A DNA stretch of 64,000 nucleotides from Tillus elongatus. Its lineage: Eukaryota > Arthropoda > Insecta > Coleoptera > Cleridae. Made by a program: the position numbers and the translations under genes. Below are positions 13,206 through 26,425 of the stretch, piece after piece. Within the stretch, counting starts at the first letter, position 1, and each line of letters opens with the position of its first letter. The notes under the pieces were generated by a model that was not told the origin of the DNA, did no database searches, and saw only the letters and a program-made list of their open reading frames with translations. The DNA lies in contig OZ023267.1 of the NCBI GenBank assembly GCA_964006375.1, forward strand, positions 14,356,846 to 14,420,845, written 5' to 3'.

Positions 13206-13289
<84 letters not shown>

Positions 13290-13603
13290 TAAAAGATAAT
13301 AGACCGATTTTAATCAAACCTGTCAGATACTTTCCTTTTATTAATGGCTTGGATAAGTTCGGTAGCTAGGTTTTCGGTGAAAATTTTGGGTTTCCTTTCG
13401 AAATGTTTTTTATCTCAAAACATAAAAAAGCTATGGTAACCAAATTTGGTAAGTAGGTTAACGTTATAAGAGGTAAAATATGCGTTAAAGCTTAGATCTC
13501 TAGGTTAAAAGAAAAAAAAGTTATAAGTATTTAATGAAGAAATGTGTGGTGCCAGATCATTTCTATAGTAATTCACTACCATAACGCACTTGCTGCGTCG
13601 GGT
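13081..13603 (+). mobile_element. HINE-like element, copy H (short form)
   Basis: It begins AGCGAATTTTCGTAG, then GAGAGATCCTAACTTTTG and (TA)n at 13209-13285, a short body, and ends ATTCACTACCATAACGCAC with TTGCTGCGTCGGG. Its flanks, TTTACAGTATTTT on the left and TTTTATTGAGTGTATAACTG on the right, join to match an uninterrupted sequence at 42230-42295. That defines the insertion point inside a T-run. Confidence 0.65.
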
Positions 13604-13659
13604 TTTTTATTGAGTGTATAACTGCAGTTTCACATTTTATTTATCTAAGTTGACAATGA

Positions 13660-14011
13660 CAGCCTCGGTGGTTTAGGGGTAAGAACGTGTGCCTCTGAAC
13701 CGCAGGGTACTGGGTACAATCCTTATCCTTTCCCTTTTGAGTACAAACTGTAACATTAACATCAACCGAGATTCTGGCATTGTATTTGAGGTAGTTGAAT
13801 GTCTGCACGTTCCGCCCTTCGGAGGGGGCGTAAAGCCGTCGGTCCCGTGTCCATACGATGTTGGGCACGTTAAAGATCCCTACCCTCTTTACAGAAAGGC
13901 GGTGGTTCGGCAAAATTTCCAGGATAGTGAGGTGAAACTGCTCCCTGGGGTCGGTGATTGGCCATAGTCGCGGAAATAAGTCGACGTTAAAGAAACAAAA
14001 CACACACAGAC
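13660..14011 (+). mobile_element. tRNA-derived SINE, copy 1
   Basis: A 13-bp target duplication AAGTTGACAATGA flanks it (13647-13659 and 14012-14024). The head has an A-box-like TGGTTTAGGGGT (13669-13680) and a B-box-like GGGTACAATCC (13712-13722), as in a pol III promoter from a tRNA. The body carries CCGCCCTTCGGAGG, GCCGTCGGTCCCGTG, CACGTTAAAGATCCC and GACGTTAAAGAAACAAAAC. There is no coding capacity; mobilisation would need a LINE in trans. Two further copies are at 45201-45557 (minus) and 63190-63532. Confidence 0.85.
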
Positions 14012-14024
14012 AAGTTGACAATGA

Positions 14025-14575
14025 ATTTACATCAAGTATCGGCGTCCACAATATCATATTAGGGAAATTCTTGATATTATTCTCTTACCGAAACAGGTAC
14101 TTGTATCAGGTATTGATGTAATTAATATATTAACCCAAAAATGTAAATCAAAATTGGCCAATAGCTTTTTTCCGAAAAATATTATCAGAAAGTTGGCATA
14201 TGACTGGAGACAGTTCGGGACCTTACCTTTTAATGACTATTGGCTTGAAGTTATTAGGTTGCTTATCAAATTTCTGATATGGGAAAATTAAATGCCTACT
14301 CTATTTAATATGTTTCTTGTAAATTATGTCAAAGTTTGTTTGTGGTAGCATTGGTGAATGGTATAATCAACCCACACGAGTTCTAAAAGAGATTGGATCA
14401 TAATTTACTTCTCTAGCTGAAAATGTAAACTGGACAGGCTAAAATGTTGAAACATTTCCACTTCCTGACCGCACTGATTATACTTCTAAAATCAAGAGAA
14501 TTTAAGTTCGGTTTAATTTCAGGAATCATTTCTGCTAATGTATTAAATTATGCCATATTTGGGATGTAAAATAAC
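14025..14575. other. unassigned stretch upstream of LINE
   Basis: AT-rich sequence with no open frame matching the LINE that follows. It may be eroded LINE 5' sequence or unrelated DNA. Confidence 0.35.
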
Positions 14576-16795
<2,220 letters not shown>

Positions 16796-18605
16796 AATTT
16801 ATTTATTTATTTATTTATTAAAACTGCTCCATAGATCTCTAAGATATCGGAAATAGTCTAAACACAAAAAACAGCTTATCAACGCTGAAATTTAAAATTA
16901 AAATATTCGTCCGCAGAATAAAAAGAATGCTCGCTAAAAAACGATTTTAAAGCAAGCTTAAAATGCCTGAGGCTCCTCAAAATTTTGACGCTGTCAGGTA
17001 AATGATTATATAAGCGTATTGCAGTGTTGCGAGGTGCTCGATTAATCTGTTCGATCCTATAAGAGGGAACATACAAATCTTTAGCGTGTCTTGTTTCATA
17101 CGCTGTAATATTACCGCAGGTACTAAAAATAGCAATATTTTTTCTGACATAACAACGCACCTCAAGCAAATATAGGCACGTCACTGCTAAAATGTCTTAC
17201 CGTATAAATAATCGTCTACAAGATGCGGAAGACGGCAGGCCAAACATGGTGCGGACAATTCTCTTCTGCATCAACAGACCCCTCCCCAGATGCACACAGC
17301 CGCCCCAACACAGCAAACCATATGCGAGGAGACATTTGACACTACCATAGTAGCATGTGAACAACGCCTGAGCACTCAAGGAATGCCTCAGCTGCAGCAA
17401 CGCGTAATTCCTAGATGCAAGAGAGACCACCACATGGTCAACATGGACATCCCATGATAAGTTAGAATCCGGATGGAGCCGCAAAAACTTTACAGACGTG
17501 CCCTGTCTTATTGAACCATTATCAGATCTCACATATAGGCTCAGATTCGGATGCACACCCACCGGAGAAAAAAGAAGCATTTCAGTCTTCCGCGAGTTAA
17601 GAACCAGACCATTTCGCGAACACCAGGCTGACACCTGAGACATACACACATTAGCTGCAGCACCAAGCTCTTCAAAACTTTCCCCTAAGATTGCAGCAGT
17701 GATGTCATCTGCGTAAAAAGTTAAGTGATATTGTTGGAGATCATAAACAATATCGTTAAGAAAAATTGTAAACAAAACAGGGCCCAATATGCTGCCCTGC
17801 GGCACGCCGCTCAACACGGCTGAAAATTCAGACATATAGTTCTTACCTGCCTGTCGTATCCTGACTTCCCCCAGGCAGGTAGCTTTTTAGCCATAAATAT
17901 GCATTTCCTCTTATGCCATGATGCTCGAATTTTTTCAATAAAAGGGAATGGTTGACCGCATCAAACTCTTTCGAAATGTCGAAGAACAGCCCGGCGGATT
18001 TGGACCCACTATTTATGTAATCCAAGACTGTCAGGTAAGTGCTAAGCACGGCATCCTGAATTGACAGCCGCCTACGAAAGCCAAACTGGCACGGTGACAG
18101 CAAATTGTATCTCTCCAAAAACGACCAAAGTCTGAGCAGAAATGCCTTTTCAAAGATCTTAGAAATAACCGAAAGCAGCGCAATCGCCCTGTAGTTGTCC
18201 ATAAGACGTGGATCTCCCTTCTTAGAGAGGCGACAATGGCCATCTTCAGACGCTCAGAAAAACAACCTATTTCAAATGACACATTTATAAGGTAAGTTAG
18301 TGGAGCTACCACAAGATGAGCAACCCTGCCAAGAAGACTACATGATATTTCATCTATTCCTGATGAATTTTTAACTGAAACTAATTTTATGATCTCTAAT
18401 CATCGTCCTCTGAGACAGGATATAAAAACATAGGAATAGGGATTAGAGCTATTTTTCAATGTACAATTTATGTCACAGTTTTTTGTCAGATACTTAACAG
18501 AATCGACAAAGTGCGCATTGAGACTGTCAGCAATCATATTAGGATCTATTTGGAGTGTGCGAGGCGATTTTTAATGCCTTCTGTGATCCAGCCTACATAA
18601 CATAA
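16796..18605 (-). pseudogene. second LINE reverse transcriptase, converging on the first
   Basis: On the minus strand from 18600: GWITEGIKNR, then DPNMIADSLNAHFVDSVK (start of RT), NSSGIDEISC, LTYLINVSFEIGCF, NYRAIALLSVISKIFE (18202 onward), FDISKEFDAVNH (motif A; the usual Ser-Lys-Ala-Phe is changed to Ser-Lys-Glu-Phe), SGVPQGSILGP (about 17800), TFYADDITAA (catalytic YADD, about 17710), and the C-terminal LYNHLPDSV...SFYSADEYF stopping at 16879. Frameshifts break it near 18220, 17840 and 17190. The 3' tail ends in an (AAAT)n run at 16796-16820, the microsatellite tail of a CR1/Jockey-type LINE. It is a different family from 14.6-16.4 kb, judged by sequence and tail. Confidence 0.85.
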
Positions 18606-18622
18606 CTATGCAAAACAATTAA

Positions 18623-18820
18623 ATACACTTGGAGAACAACCAAATCACCACAACACATATTTCAGAGACCTTACGATCGTTTCGTTGACAAAGTCAACAT
18701 CTTCAGAGGAAGAAAATAAAGAATTTTTCTTCCTCTGAAGATGTTGACTTTGTCAACGTAACGATCGTAAGGTCTCTGAAATATGTGTTGTGGTGATTTG
18801 GGTGTTCTCCAAGTGTACTT
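18623..18820. repeat. palindrome of a Penelope-like tail with hammerhead motifs
   Basis: Arms 18623-18715 and 18729-18820 are near-perfect inverted copies around a 13-bp spacer. Each carries CTCTGAAGATG, GTTGACTTTGTCAAC, then GAAAC (right arm GTAAC), ATCGTAAGGTC and GTGTTGTGGTGATTTGG. The last motif also ends the Penelope copy at 24.04 kb. Core CTGAAGA and a 6-bp stem II are intact. Stem III is weak. Such a head-to-head tail arrangement is common in Penelope-like insertions. Confidence 0.65.
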
Positions 18821-19475
18821 ATTAGTGCTCATCACAGGTTCTAGTTTTCACATAGTATGCAAAACAATTATTAAACATAACGCGCCAATAAATGAAAAAT
18901 AACAAATGTTATAAATAAATTAATCGCGGTTAACTACTCTAGTCAAATAGATCTGTATTAAGTATGGAGCGTTTTCACTAAGTAAGGGCAATTTCTTAAC
19001 TTTGCAACATTGTAGACGCCGGTTGTGATCAGTCTAAAATCTTATATCACTTAGCAGTCAGCTTCCGCATGTGGTCTATGAAATTTGATAAAGATTATTC
19101 AAACGGAAATGCGAAAAATTTAACAAAACTAAAGATACGGATCAGAATTGTGCATTTAGTTTTAGTTTTAGTTTATTTGTGTATAAATTTTACAATGCAT
19201 CTTACAATAAGTATTAAACTTGTGTCTGCAATTGATGCAATTTGGACTCGAATATAATACAAAAATGAAATACTGCTCGAAATCTTCTTGACACTGACAA
19301 AGCTTCAATGTCAAAATTCCAATTTTTTTATTTAATTAACTGCACATAATTTTTTCCTGTAACCAATAGTTCCTATAGATCCCTGGAATTTCTATATCCT
19401 TGCATGGTAAACCAAATTGTCTTTTTCTCACTTAGATTTCAGAATATTTTTAATTTTTAAACATCAAATTTTTAC
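18821..19475. other. no recognised feature
   Basis: AT-rich. The first part (to about 18860, GTGCTCATCACAGGTTCT) still resembles Penelope sequence near 24180. The rest is unassigned. Confidence 0.4.
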
Positions 19476-19795
19476 TGAGTGGTGGACGTGCCGCCACCTA
19501 GTTGCGGAACCAAGTAGTATGTTGTCACGCCAGCTCCAAATAACACAAAGTGTTAAAAAATAGAGACAGTATACAACTAACTAACAATTTAGAAAATTGT
19601 TAGCTCTGGCCCATTTCTACCCCAATTTAGGGACAAAGTATGTAAGACTAGATGCATTCTCGCAACAATTAGAACCGTAGACCGGTTTCGCTCTCATTAG
19701 AGCTCTTCAGTACGGCATACTAATTGTAGCAAAAATACACCCATAAAGTAATACGGCTATGGTAGCCAGCCTTAAAATACTAAGTGAGTCATTTT
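19476..19795 (-). mobile_element. hammerhead-bearing small repeat, single complete monomer
   Basis: Read on the minus strand it starts near CTCACTTAGTATTTTAAGGC, passes the hammerhead, then TTACATACTTTGTCCCT, GGGCCAGAGCTAACA, TTATTTGGAGCTGGCGTG, and ends at CGTCCACCACTCAG. The end meets the start of the monomer seen in tandem copies (CCACCACTCACTTAGTG at 21495-21515), so this is one full circularly permuted unit of about 0.32 kb. Confidence 0.65.
19666..19726 (-). ncRNA. hammerhead-like ribozyme motif, copy 3
   Basis: Same 61-nt arrangement as 2728-2788: CTGAAGA core, 5-bp stem II, GAA, ACCG/CGGT stem III and CAATTAG/CTAATTG stem I, with no core change. Confidence 0.55.
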
Positions 19796-20139
19796 GGCAA
19801 TAGTTTCGATTTAACTTTTAGAGCAATTGTGAATTTTGCGTACCTACAGACTTTACTAATTTAGGTTACAAAGTCGAATATGTCAATATTATCTTTAACA
19901 AATGAATTACACCAACTTAATACAAGGAAAGATAATTTCAATCAAATTTATTGGCATAATAAACATAATTTTTAAAAATTGATAAGAAAGTTAGTCATTC
20001 CATGATAGCGATTTTTTTTTAATTGCACAATTGTTTTTATTCTTATAGCTGTGTTCTACATCATACTAACAATTGATTATTAAAGACAATTTTAACCAAG
20101 TTTTATGCATGCAATCCTTTTAACGAAATGTCACAGAAA
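19796..20139. other. no recognised feature
   Basis: AT-rich stretch without motifs. Confidence 0.4.
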
Positions 20140-20625
20140 AATTCGTTCATGACGAAATCGCTACGGTGGAATCTTCAAAAAAATTAAATGGGGACGAACT
20201 AGGTACCTTATAAAGAACCCATATTTAGAATCAGTTTCAACAATTTATTCCTACATATACATATATACAGGCTGTTTCACATAAGAAGCGATATAGAGCA
20301 GGGACATGTAGGGGAACCTAATATATGGTGATTTGACCAGCTTACCCCTATACTAAGTTGCATCCCCGAGAAGTTATAGGCCTTCAAAGCGGGGTTTAAA
20401 ATTTTGAAAATGATCTATATATCAGTAATACCTACACTTAGAAAAACCAAATTTAGTACACGTTGTGAATGCACCAAAAGCAGATTAGTCATTTTCAAAA
20501 CAATCAGCAAACAATTACTAAAATCAAATAACCTTATTTCCCGATTGTCAAGTTTCACGTTTAATTTCATAGGCAACTATTAAATTTTCGATGATTTTAA
20601 GTAACATTGATGTGTGTGTGTGTAT

Positions 20626-20723
<98 letters not shown>

Positions 20724-21068
20724 ACCGATAACTCAAAAAATAATGCGCCGATTTTGATAAAATGTGGTAGGTACCTTTCTTTTGTAAGTGGCGGGGATAA
20801 GTTGGTTAGCCAGGAAAGTCGGACCAGTTTTTTCCGGAAAAATTTTGGGTGTACTTTCGGAAATTTTTGGTATCTCCGAAAATAACAGAGCTATGATAAC
20901 CAAATTTGGCATATACGATTCTACTACCAAACTTACCGCATACACCGAAATTCAGATCTCTCAGTTAAAAGAGAAAAAAAGTTATAGTCAATTAAAGAAA
21001 AAAAATTGGGGGGCACTGGTGATCAGAGGAAAGCACAAATACAAAATAGTTTGTGTGGTTAACAAAAC
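20140..21068 (+). mobile_element. HINE-like element, copy I (interrupted)
   Basis: A degraded 5' block (AAAAATTCGTTCATG, GGGGACGAACTAGG, CAGTTTCAACAATTTATTC) runs to about 20265. The body resumes with (TA)n at 20628-20720 and CACACCGATAACTCAAAA. The 3' end with the stem-loop is missing. Between the two parts is a Tc1/mariner-like MITE (20268-20620). Confidence 0.5.
20268..20620. mobile_element. Tc1/mariner-like MITE end inside HINE-like copy I
   Basis: It begins TACAGGCTGTTTCACATAAG right after an ATATACATATA stretch. TACAGGGTGTTTC-like starts next to TA are typical of Tc1/mariner-type elements. The opposite end is not clear. Confidence 0.4.
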
Positions 21069-21073
21069 TAATT

Positions 21074-21134
21074 GATTTGAAACCGTAGACCGATTTCGCT
21101 CTCATTAGAGCTCTTCAGTACGGCATACTAATTG
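21074..21134 (-). ncRNA. hammerhead-like ribozyme motif, copy 4 (one change in stem III)
   Basis: Core CTGAAGA, stem II and GAA are intact. Stem III has one change (GAAATCGG instead of GAAACCGG). The distal strand of stem I is lost (AATCAAT follows). Confidence 0.45.
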
Positions 21135-21563
21135 TAGCAAAAATGCACCTAAAGTAATGCGGCTATAGTATAGCCTTTTCAACACTAAGTGAGTGGTGGA
21201 CGTGCCGCCACCTACTTGCAGAACCAAGTAGTATGTTGTCACGCCAGCTCCAAATAACACAAAGTGTTAAAAATATAGAGACTGTATACAACTAACTAAC
21301 AATTTAGAAAATTGTCAGCCCTGGCCCCGGTCTACGGTTCTAATTGTTGTGAGAATGCATCTAGCCTTACATACTTTGTCCCTATATTGGGGTAGAAATC
21401 GGCCAGGGCTGACAATTTTCTAAATTGTTAAGTTAGTTGTATACAGTCTCTATTTTTTTAACACTTTATGTTTCCGCAACTAAGTGGCGGCACGTCCACC
21501 ACTCACTTAGTGTTGAAAGGCTGGCTATACTATAGCCGTATTACTTTAGGTGCATTTTTCCTA

Positions 21564-21624
21564 CAATTAGTATGTCGTACTGAAGAGCTCTAATGAGAGC
21601 GAAACCGGTCTACGGTTCTAATTG
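21564..21624 (+). ncRNA. hammerhead-like ribozyme motif, copy 5
   Basis: Identical in all core and stem positions to 2728-2788; only loop nucleotides on the stem I side differ (TATGTCG for TATGCCG). Confidence 0.55.
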
Positions 21625-21848
21625 TTGCGAGAATGCATCTGCCTTTAAAAACTAAGTTTTTTCGGTACCTCTAATTACTCATTTTAAATTTTGACCGTGG
21701 TTTTAGGTTTAATTTGTATTATGTATGTGTTTGTAAAGTATTTATGACTATGCTAGGCCTAAACAGCTTGAAAAATATGGTGATTATTATTATTACTGTA
21801 ACTGAATTCCACGCGGACAAGTGGCGCGCAATAGCTAGATATAAAATA

Positions 21849-22465
<617 letters not shown>

Positions 22466-24039
22466 ATTTACAAATGAACTTTAATAAGATATTATGCTGT
22501 GACAATACCTCTCTCAAGCACCCTAAAATATAATCAAAATGTGCACAGTTATATATGTTTTATTTCTTTTTCCGTTGTCTTAATACACTACATATTTTAT
22601 GACAATCGATTTAATTTACTTATTTGATTTCATAAATAGTCGGTTAATAGTGACTTGGAATGAAGTAGACACCACATCTTCAAACATATTAAGAGAATAT
22701 GAGTAAATCAACAGCAACTGGGAATGAATTCGGTCAGTCCCCCAGCCACGTGGCTAAAAAACACTGGCTGTATGAGTGGTTACAACTTTACCTCTAAATA
22801 AAAGGACTGTAACAGCGGCAGAAGCAGAAGACAATGTAAGCTGTGTGTATTCGGAAAGAAACTATTGACTATTAATAACAACAATTGACTAAAAACGCTG
22901 CGAGTTGTAAGGAAAAAAATAATTATACTACAGAGGTGATAAATGATAATAAATTACAATAGGGTTATATATAATCGTAAATGCTTCCAATGATTAACAA
23001 TCAGTGAATTCAGTATTATTGACATTTCTCGGAAACTTAAAAATGAATTTCATGAGTCAATAAGAGAAGCATTGACTAACCAACAGCAACCACATACTTA
23101 TGATTTAAACATAAATGTTTCAAATTTGAATAGCTCAATTTTCTGTAACCGTAGAAAGCTGAATTTTGGCACATAGTTAGAATTTTTTAATAAAAATTCA
23201 CTAAAAGGCTGCGTAAATACAAACAACTTTTGTATTTATTATTTTCATGTATCTCCCTCGCAGTTTTCCAGAAATGTTGATATTGCATCTTATCTTGAAC
23301 ATCTGTACATATCTCATTCTCATCGGTAATGGTCATGAGATAGAAACACTGTGTTTCAGCTCAATTAAGCACACCTGTACAGTATTTTTGTTATTATTTA
23401 CATTTCCTGGATGAAAGCTGTCGTCTTGAAAAATTTTTACTCGCAAGTTTATCCTAAAAATTTTATGACCCACGTTTATCGTCATTAGGTTCTATTAAAT
23501 GAAGTAATTAATTAAAAGTAATAAAATGGAGTGTGATGTGAGTTAATGGACCATAAAAATGACCATATAAGTAATTTTATATGAATTAAAATACTCTAGT
23601 ATTTCCACAAACATAAACTGTACCAAATTTCGTGAACAAAACGTTCGATCATAATAAAACATGACAAAGATAATGAGGCTATTAATTAGATGAAGAAGGG
23701 CACCAGATGCGGGCCTTCACTGTAGGAACTAATTATATGCATTTCGTTGCGTCAATTTCAGTAGCTGCTTGTATTTTAATGGAGTGGATCTCTTGTATTG
23801 ACTTAACGATTATGTGTTGTAATTTATTCAATAAGATTCATGACACGCGACAAGTTACGGACAGAAAAAACGAGATCAAGTCAACGCTGCATTGACTGCT
23901 ATAGATATTCTCGTTTAATATTAATTAAACAGACTTCATAAATTTTAATTCTATTTTTTTACGCACAATTGGAAATGCTACTGCTACTGAATGTTAAAGT
24001 AGTTTTTCAATTAATATCTTAATTACTGATAACTAGAAA
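22466..24039. other. mostly unassigned, one HINE-like scrap
   Basis: About 1.5 kb with no coding signal. At 23115-23210, TTTCAAATTTGAATAGCTC with AATAAAAATTCACTAAAAGG is a scrap of the HINE-like 3' region. Confidence 0.4.
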
Positions 24040-24612
24040 TATAGAACCCAAATCACCACAACACATTTTAAAAAGACCATACGATGGTGTCACTAACCAA
24101 GTTAGCGTCATCAGAAGATTATGCATTCTTAAAGTTTCAGTTCCGTGGATCTGGGAGCCATAATTTACTAAGATTGGAACTTGTGATGAGCACTGATAAG
24201 TGTACTGTGAGTCTATGTCGAGTATCAATAATATGTTTTGCAAATGTAGATTTGCCAGCGTGGTTATTTCTAAATGCAGAAATATGTTCTTGGTATCTGG
24301 TTTTAAAATTTCTAGAGGTTTGACCAATGTAGATTGCGCTACAGTGTGTACAAGCTAATTTATAAACTCCAGCTTTTGTCAAGAAACAAGATTTTTTTCT
24401 TTCGCGTTGAATATCAAATCGCGTGTCGTGTTGTAATATTTAAAAGTCACCTTTGTATTTGTACAGGTATTTCAAATTTTTGAAATGTTTTCTGAACTTC
24501 CTTGTCTTTTTGGACATTTACGTTCGTTTCTAGTAAAACGTTTTCTAATAGGGAAACATTCTCTAGGGTGTATGTTAGAACACATGCTACAAACACCAAA
24601 CGATACAAATGT
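24040..24612 (-). pseudogene. Penelope-like element, GIY-YIG endonuclease (copy PLE-1)
   Basis: The minus-strand frame 24382-24137 reads AGVYKLACTHCSAIYIGQT then SRNFKTRYQEH and FAKHIIDTRH. This is GIY-YIG with the Cys-x-x-Cys between the two motifs and the Arg of the third motif, as in Penelope-like elements. Upstream in another frame (24605-24475) are VCSMCSNIHP and SSENISKI, the latter shared with the copy at 25.98 kb. The RT core is absent. Downstream lies a hammerhead-like motif and GTGTTGTGGTGATTTGG, also seen in the 18.7 kb palindrome. Stops and frameshifts make it inactive. The 5' side is cut by HINE-like copy L. Confidence 0.75.
24075..24114 (-). ncRNA. hammerhead-like motif of PLE-1, core damaged
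   Basis: Core CTGATGA, long stem II (GCTAAC/GTTAGT), then GAC where GAA is expected, then stem III ACCAT/ATGGT with loop CGT and C as cleavage nucleotide. The A14 change should inactivate it. Confidence 0.5.
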
Positions 24613-24739
24613 ACTATTTTCGTAGAAAAAATTCACTAATGGGGAGTTCGCGACTTTCGAATTTTGAAAAAATTTTTGCAAATGAGCGCGAACTAGGACC
24701 CCTAGAACCCATATCCGGGGTCAGTTTCAATTTTTATAT

Positions 24740-24830
<91 letters not shown>

Positions 24831-25862
24831 TGTATGTATGTATCACACCGATAACTCAAAAAATCATAGGCTGATTTTGATAAAATTTGGCACATACCTT
24901 CCTTTTGTAAATGGCTTGGATAAGTTCGTTAGTAAGGAAAATCGCACGAGGTTTTCCGGGAAAATTTTAAGTTTTCATTCGAAAAAAAATTATATCTCCG
25001 GAATTAACAAAGTAAGGGCAACCAAATTTGGTACGCGGGTTCACATCATCATAGGTAAGCTACCTACCAAATTCAGCTCTGTAGGTTAAAGGACAAAAAA
25101 GTTACCGGCATTTAAAGAAAAATAAATGTGGGTTTTCCTCAAAACGTCAAAGTCGCGATTTAAAATGTCAAAATTGGTAATATTTAGACAATGACCCTGA
25201 AATTAATATGAGCTATGAAAATAAAATGTCTTAAGAAGAATACTTTACAAAGCCTGAACTTTTAGTTTCAATCGTCATTGTCCTTCATTTTACTAAAATA
25301 TTCCCAGAAAATTCATTTAAAATAGACCCTTTCTCTGATGCTTTGGCAGTAGTGTTGGCTATAGAGTTTATCGTTTATGGTATATCATTTTTGTCAAATT
25401 TTCGTAAAAAATTTTTAAAGCTCAATATATCGGTTATTATGCAAGTTACGAAAAAAAAGGTATACTTTAATTAAAGGTGTCTTGAGCTACATCTTAAAAA
25501 ATATTTCCACAATTACAGGATTTTTGTATTTTCCATCGAAATATAATACATCTTTGTAAGAAAATAAATTCGGGACGCAGCAAGTGCGTTATGGTAGCGA
25601 ATTTTCATTAAGCTTCAAATTTGAATAGCTCAATTTGCTATTAACCTATAAGGTTGACCAGGAGACCAGTTTTTTCGGGAACAATTTAAGTTTACTTTCG
25701 GAAATTTTTGTACATTTTCAAACAATAAAGTTATTTTGATGAAGCATGGCACATTGTTTCTACTATATAGATTGATGCCTGCTTTCTTAAAAAAACATGT
25801 TGGCTATTAAACACATTTTTATGAAAATTCACTACCATTACACACTTGCTGCGTCCAGAAGT
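24613..25862 (+). mobile_element. HINE-like element, copy L (long form)
   Basis: The 5' hairpin lacks its first bases (TTTTCGTAGAAAAAATTC), then GGGGAGTTCGCGACTTTCG and GCGCGAACTAGGACCCC. (TA)n runs to about 24803, then (GTAT)n to 24842, a point-mutated derivative. The body is long form with CCTTTCTCTGATGCTTT, the inverted module from 25571, and the 3' stem-loop near 25840 (ACACACTTGCTGCGT, one stem mismatch). It interrupts Penelope copy PLE-1. Confidence 0.6.
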
Positions 25863-25978
25863 TTTTCGGAATAATTAAGTTATTTAATTTTTGTGTTAGT
25901 TCATTAGAATTCCTAGCTGAATATTTTGGAATGTAAAAAATATTCAGTTAAGAATTCTTCTGAACCTCGGCCTATCAT

Positions 25979-26425
25979 TCTATGATACAGCGTGCATTTT
26001 CAATACCTATCTCCCAAAACAATTTTGAAAAAGAAATTTCAATAATGAAGCAAATATCATTAAGCTACTCTGTTAAAATAATAGATAAAATGATAGAGAG
26101 GAAAGATGGCAAATTAGCGATTAATTTAATTTATCCAAATATTAGAGACAAAAAAGACAACAAGTATGTTTTGATGACTTATTTTGGAACCATTTCAGAA
26201 AACATTTCAAAAATTGTAAATACCTGTACAAATAATTGTAACTGTGGTTAGTTATCATTAAACAAAATATCATAAGGTGCCAGCGGATTTTTTATTTGTT
26301 GTTCATTAATACGTATAAATCAATGCAACTTTCTCCTGTCTGATGATGCTGTCAAGAAGCGAAACCGGCTACAGAAAGAAAAAAGATAACAAACATTTGT
26401 GAAGCCAGAGAAATAGTGTCTACGT
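25979..26425 (+). pseudogene. Penelope-like element fragment (copy PLE-4)
   Basis: The frame 25982-26251 gives RAFSIPISQNNFEKEISIMK, IIDKMIERK, YVLMTYFGTISENISKIVN. This is the segment between RT thumb and GIY-YIG domain in Penelope-like proteins. Shortly after come a hammerhead-like core (CTGATGA at about 26340, GCT/AGC stem II, GAAACCGG) and the tail GTGAAGCCAGAGAAATAG. The endonuclease and second half of stem III are deleted. Confidence 0.6.

Larger units (their letters stand above)
21074..21645. mobile_element. hammerhead-bearing small repeat, three-part cluster
   Basis: A minus-strand part (21074-21327) carries one hammerhead and runs through to ATTGTCAGCCCTGGCC. It joins a plus-strand part starting inside stem III (CCGGTCTACGG at 21327), which runs to a full hammerhead at 21564-21624. 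The TCTACGGTTC mark recurs at 21331 and 21609, a 278-bp period shortened by a deletion next to CACTTTATG. This is an inverted plus tandem array. Confidence 0.65.

Noticed and set aside
13665..13735. Functional tRNA gene
   Set aside because: A and B boxes are present but the cloverleaf is not preserved and the unit continues into a SINE body with target duplications.
13641..14057. 138-codon minus-strand protein
   Set aside because: It is the antisense of the SINE at 13660-14011; the same false frame appears at 45131 and 63244 in the other SINE copies.
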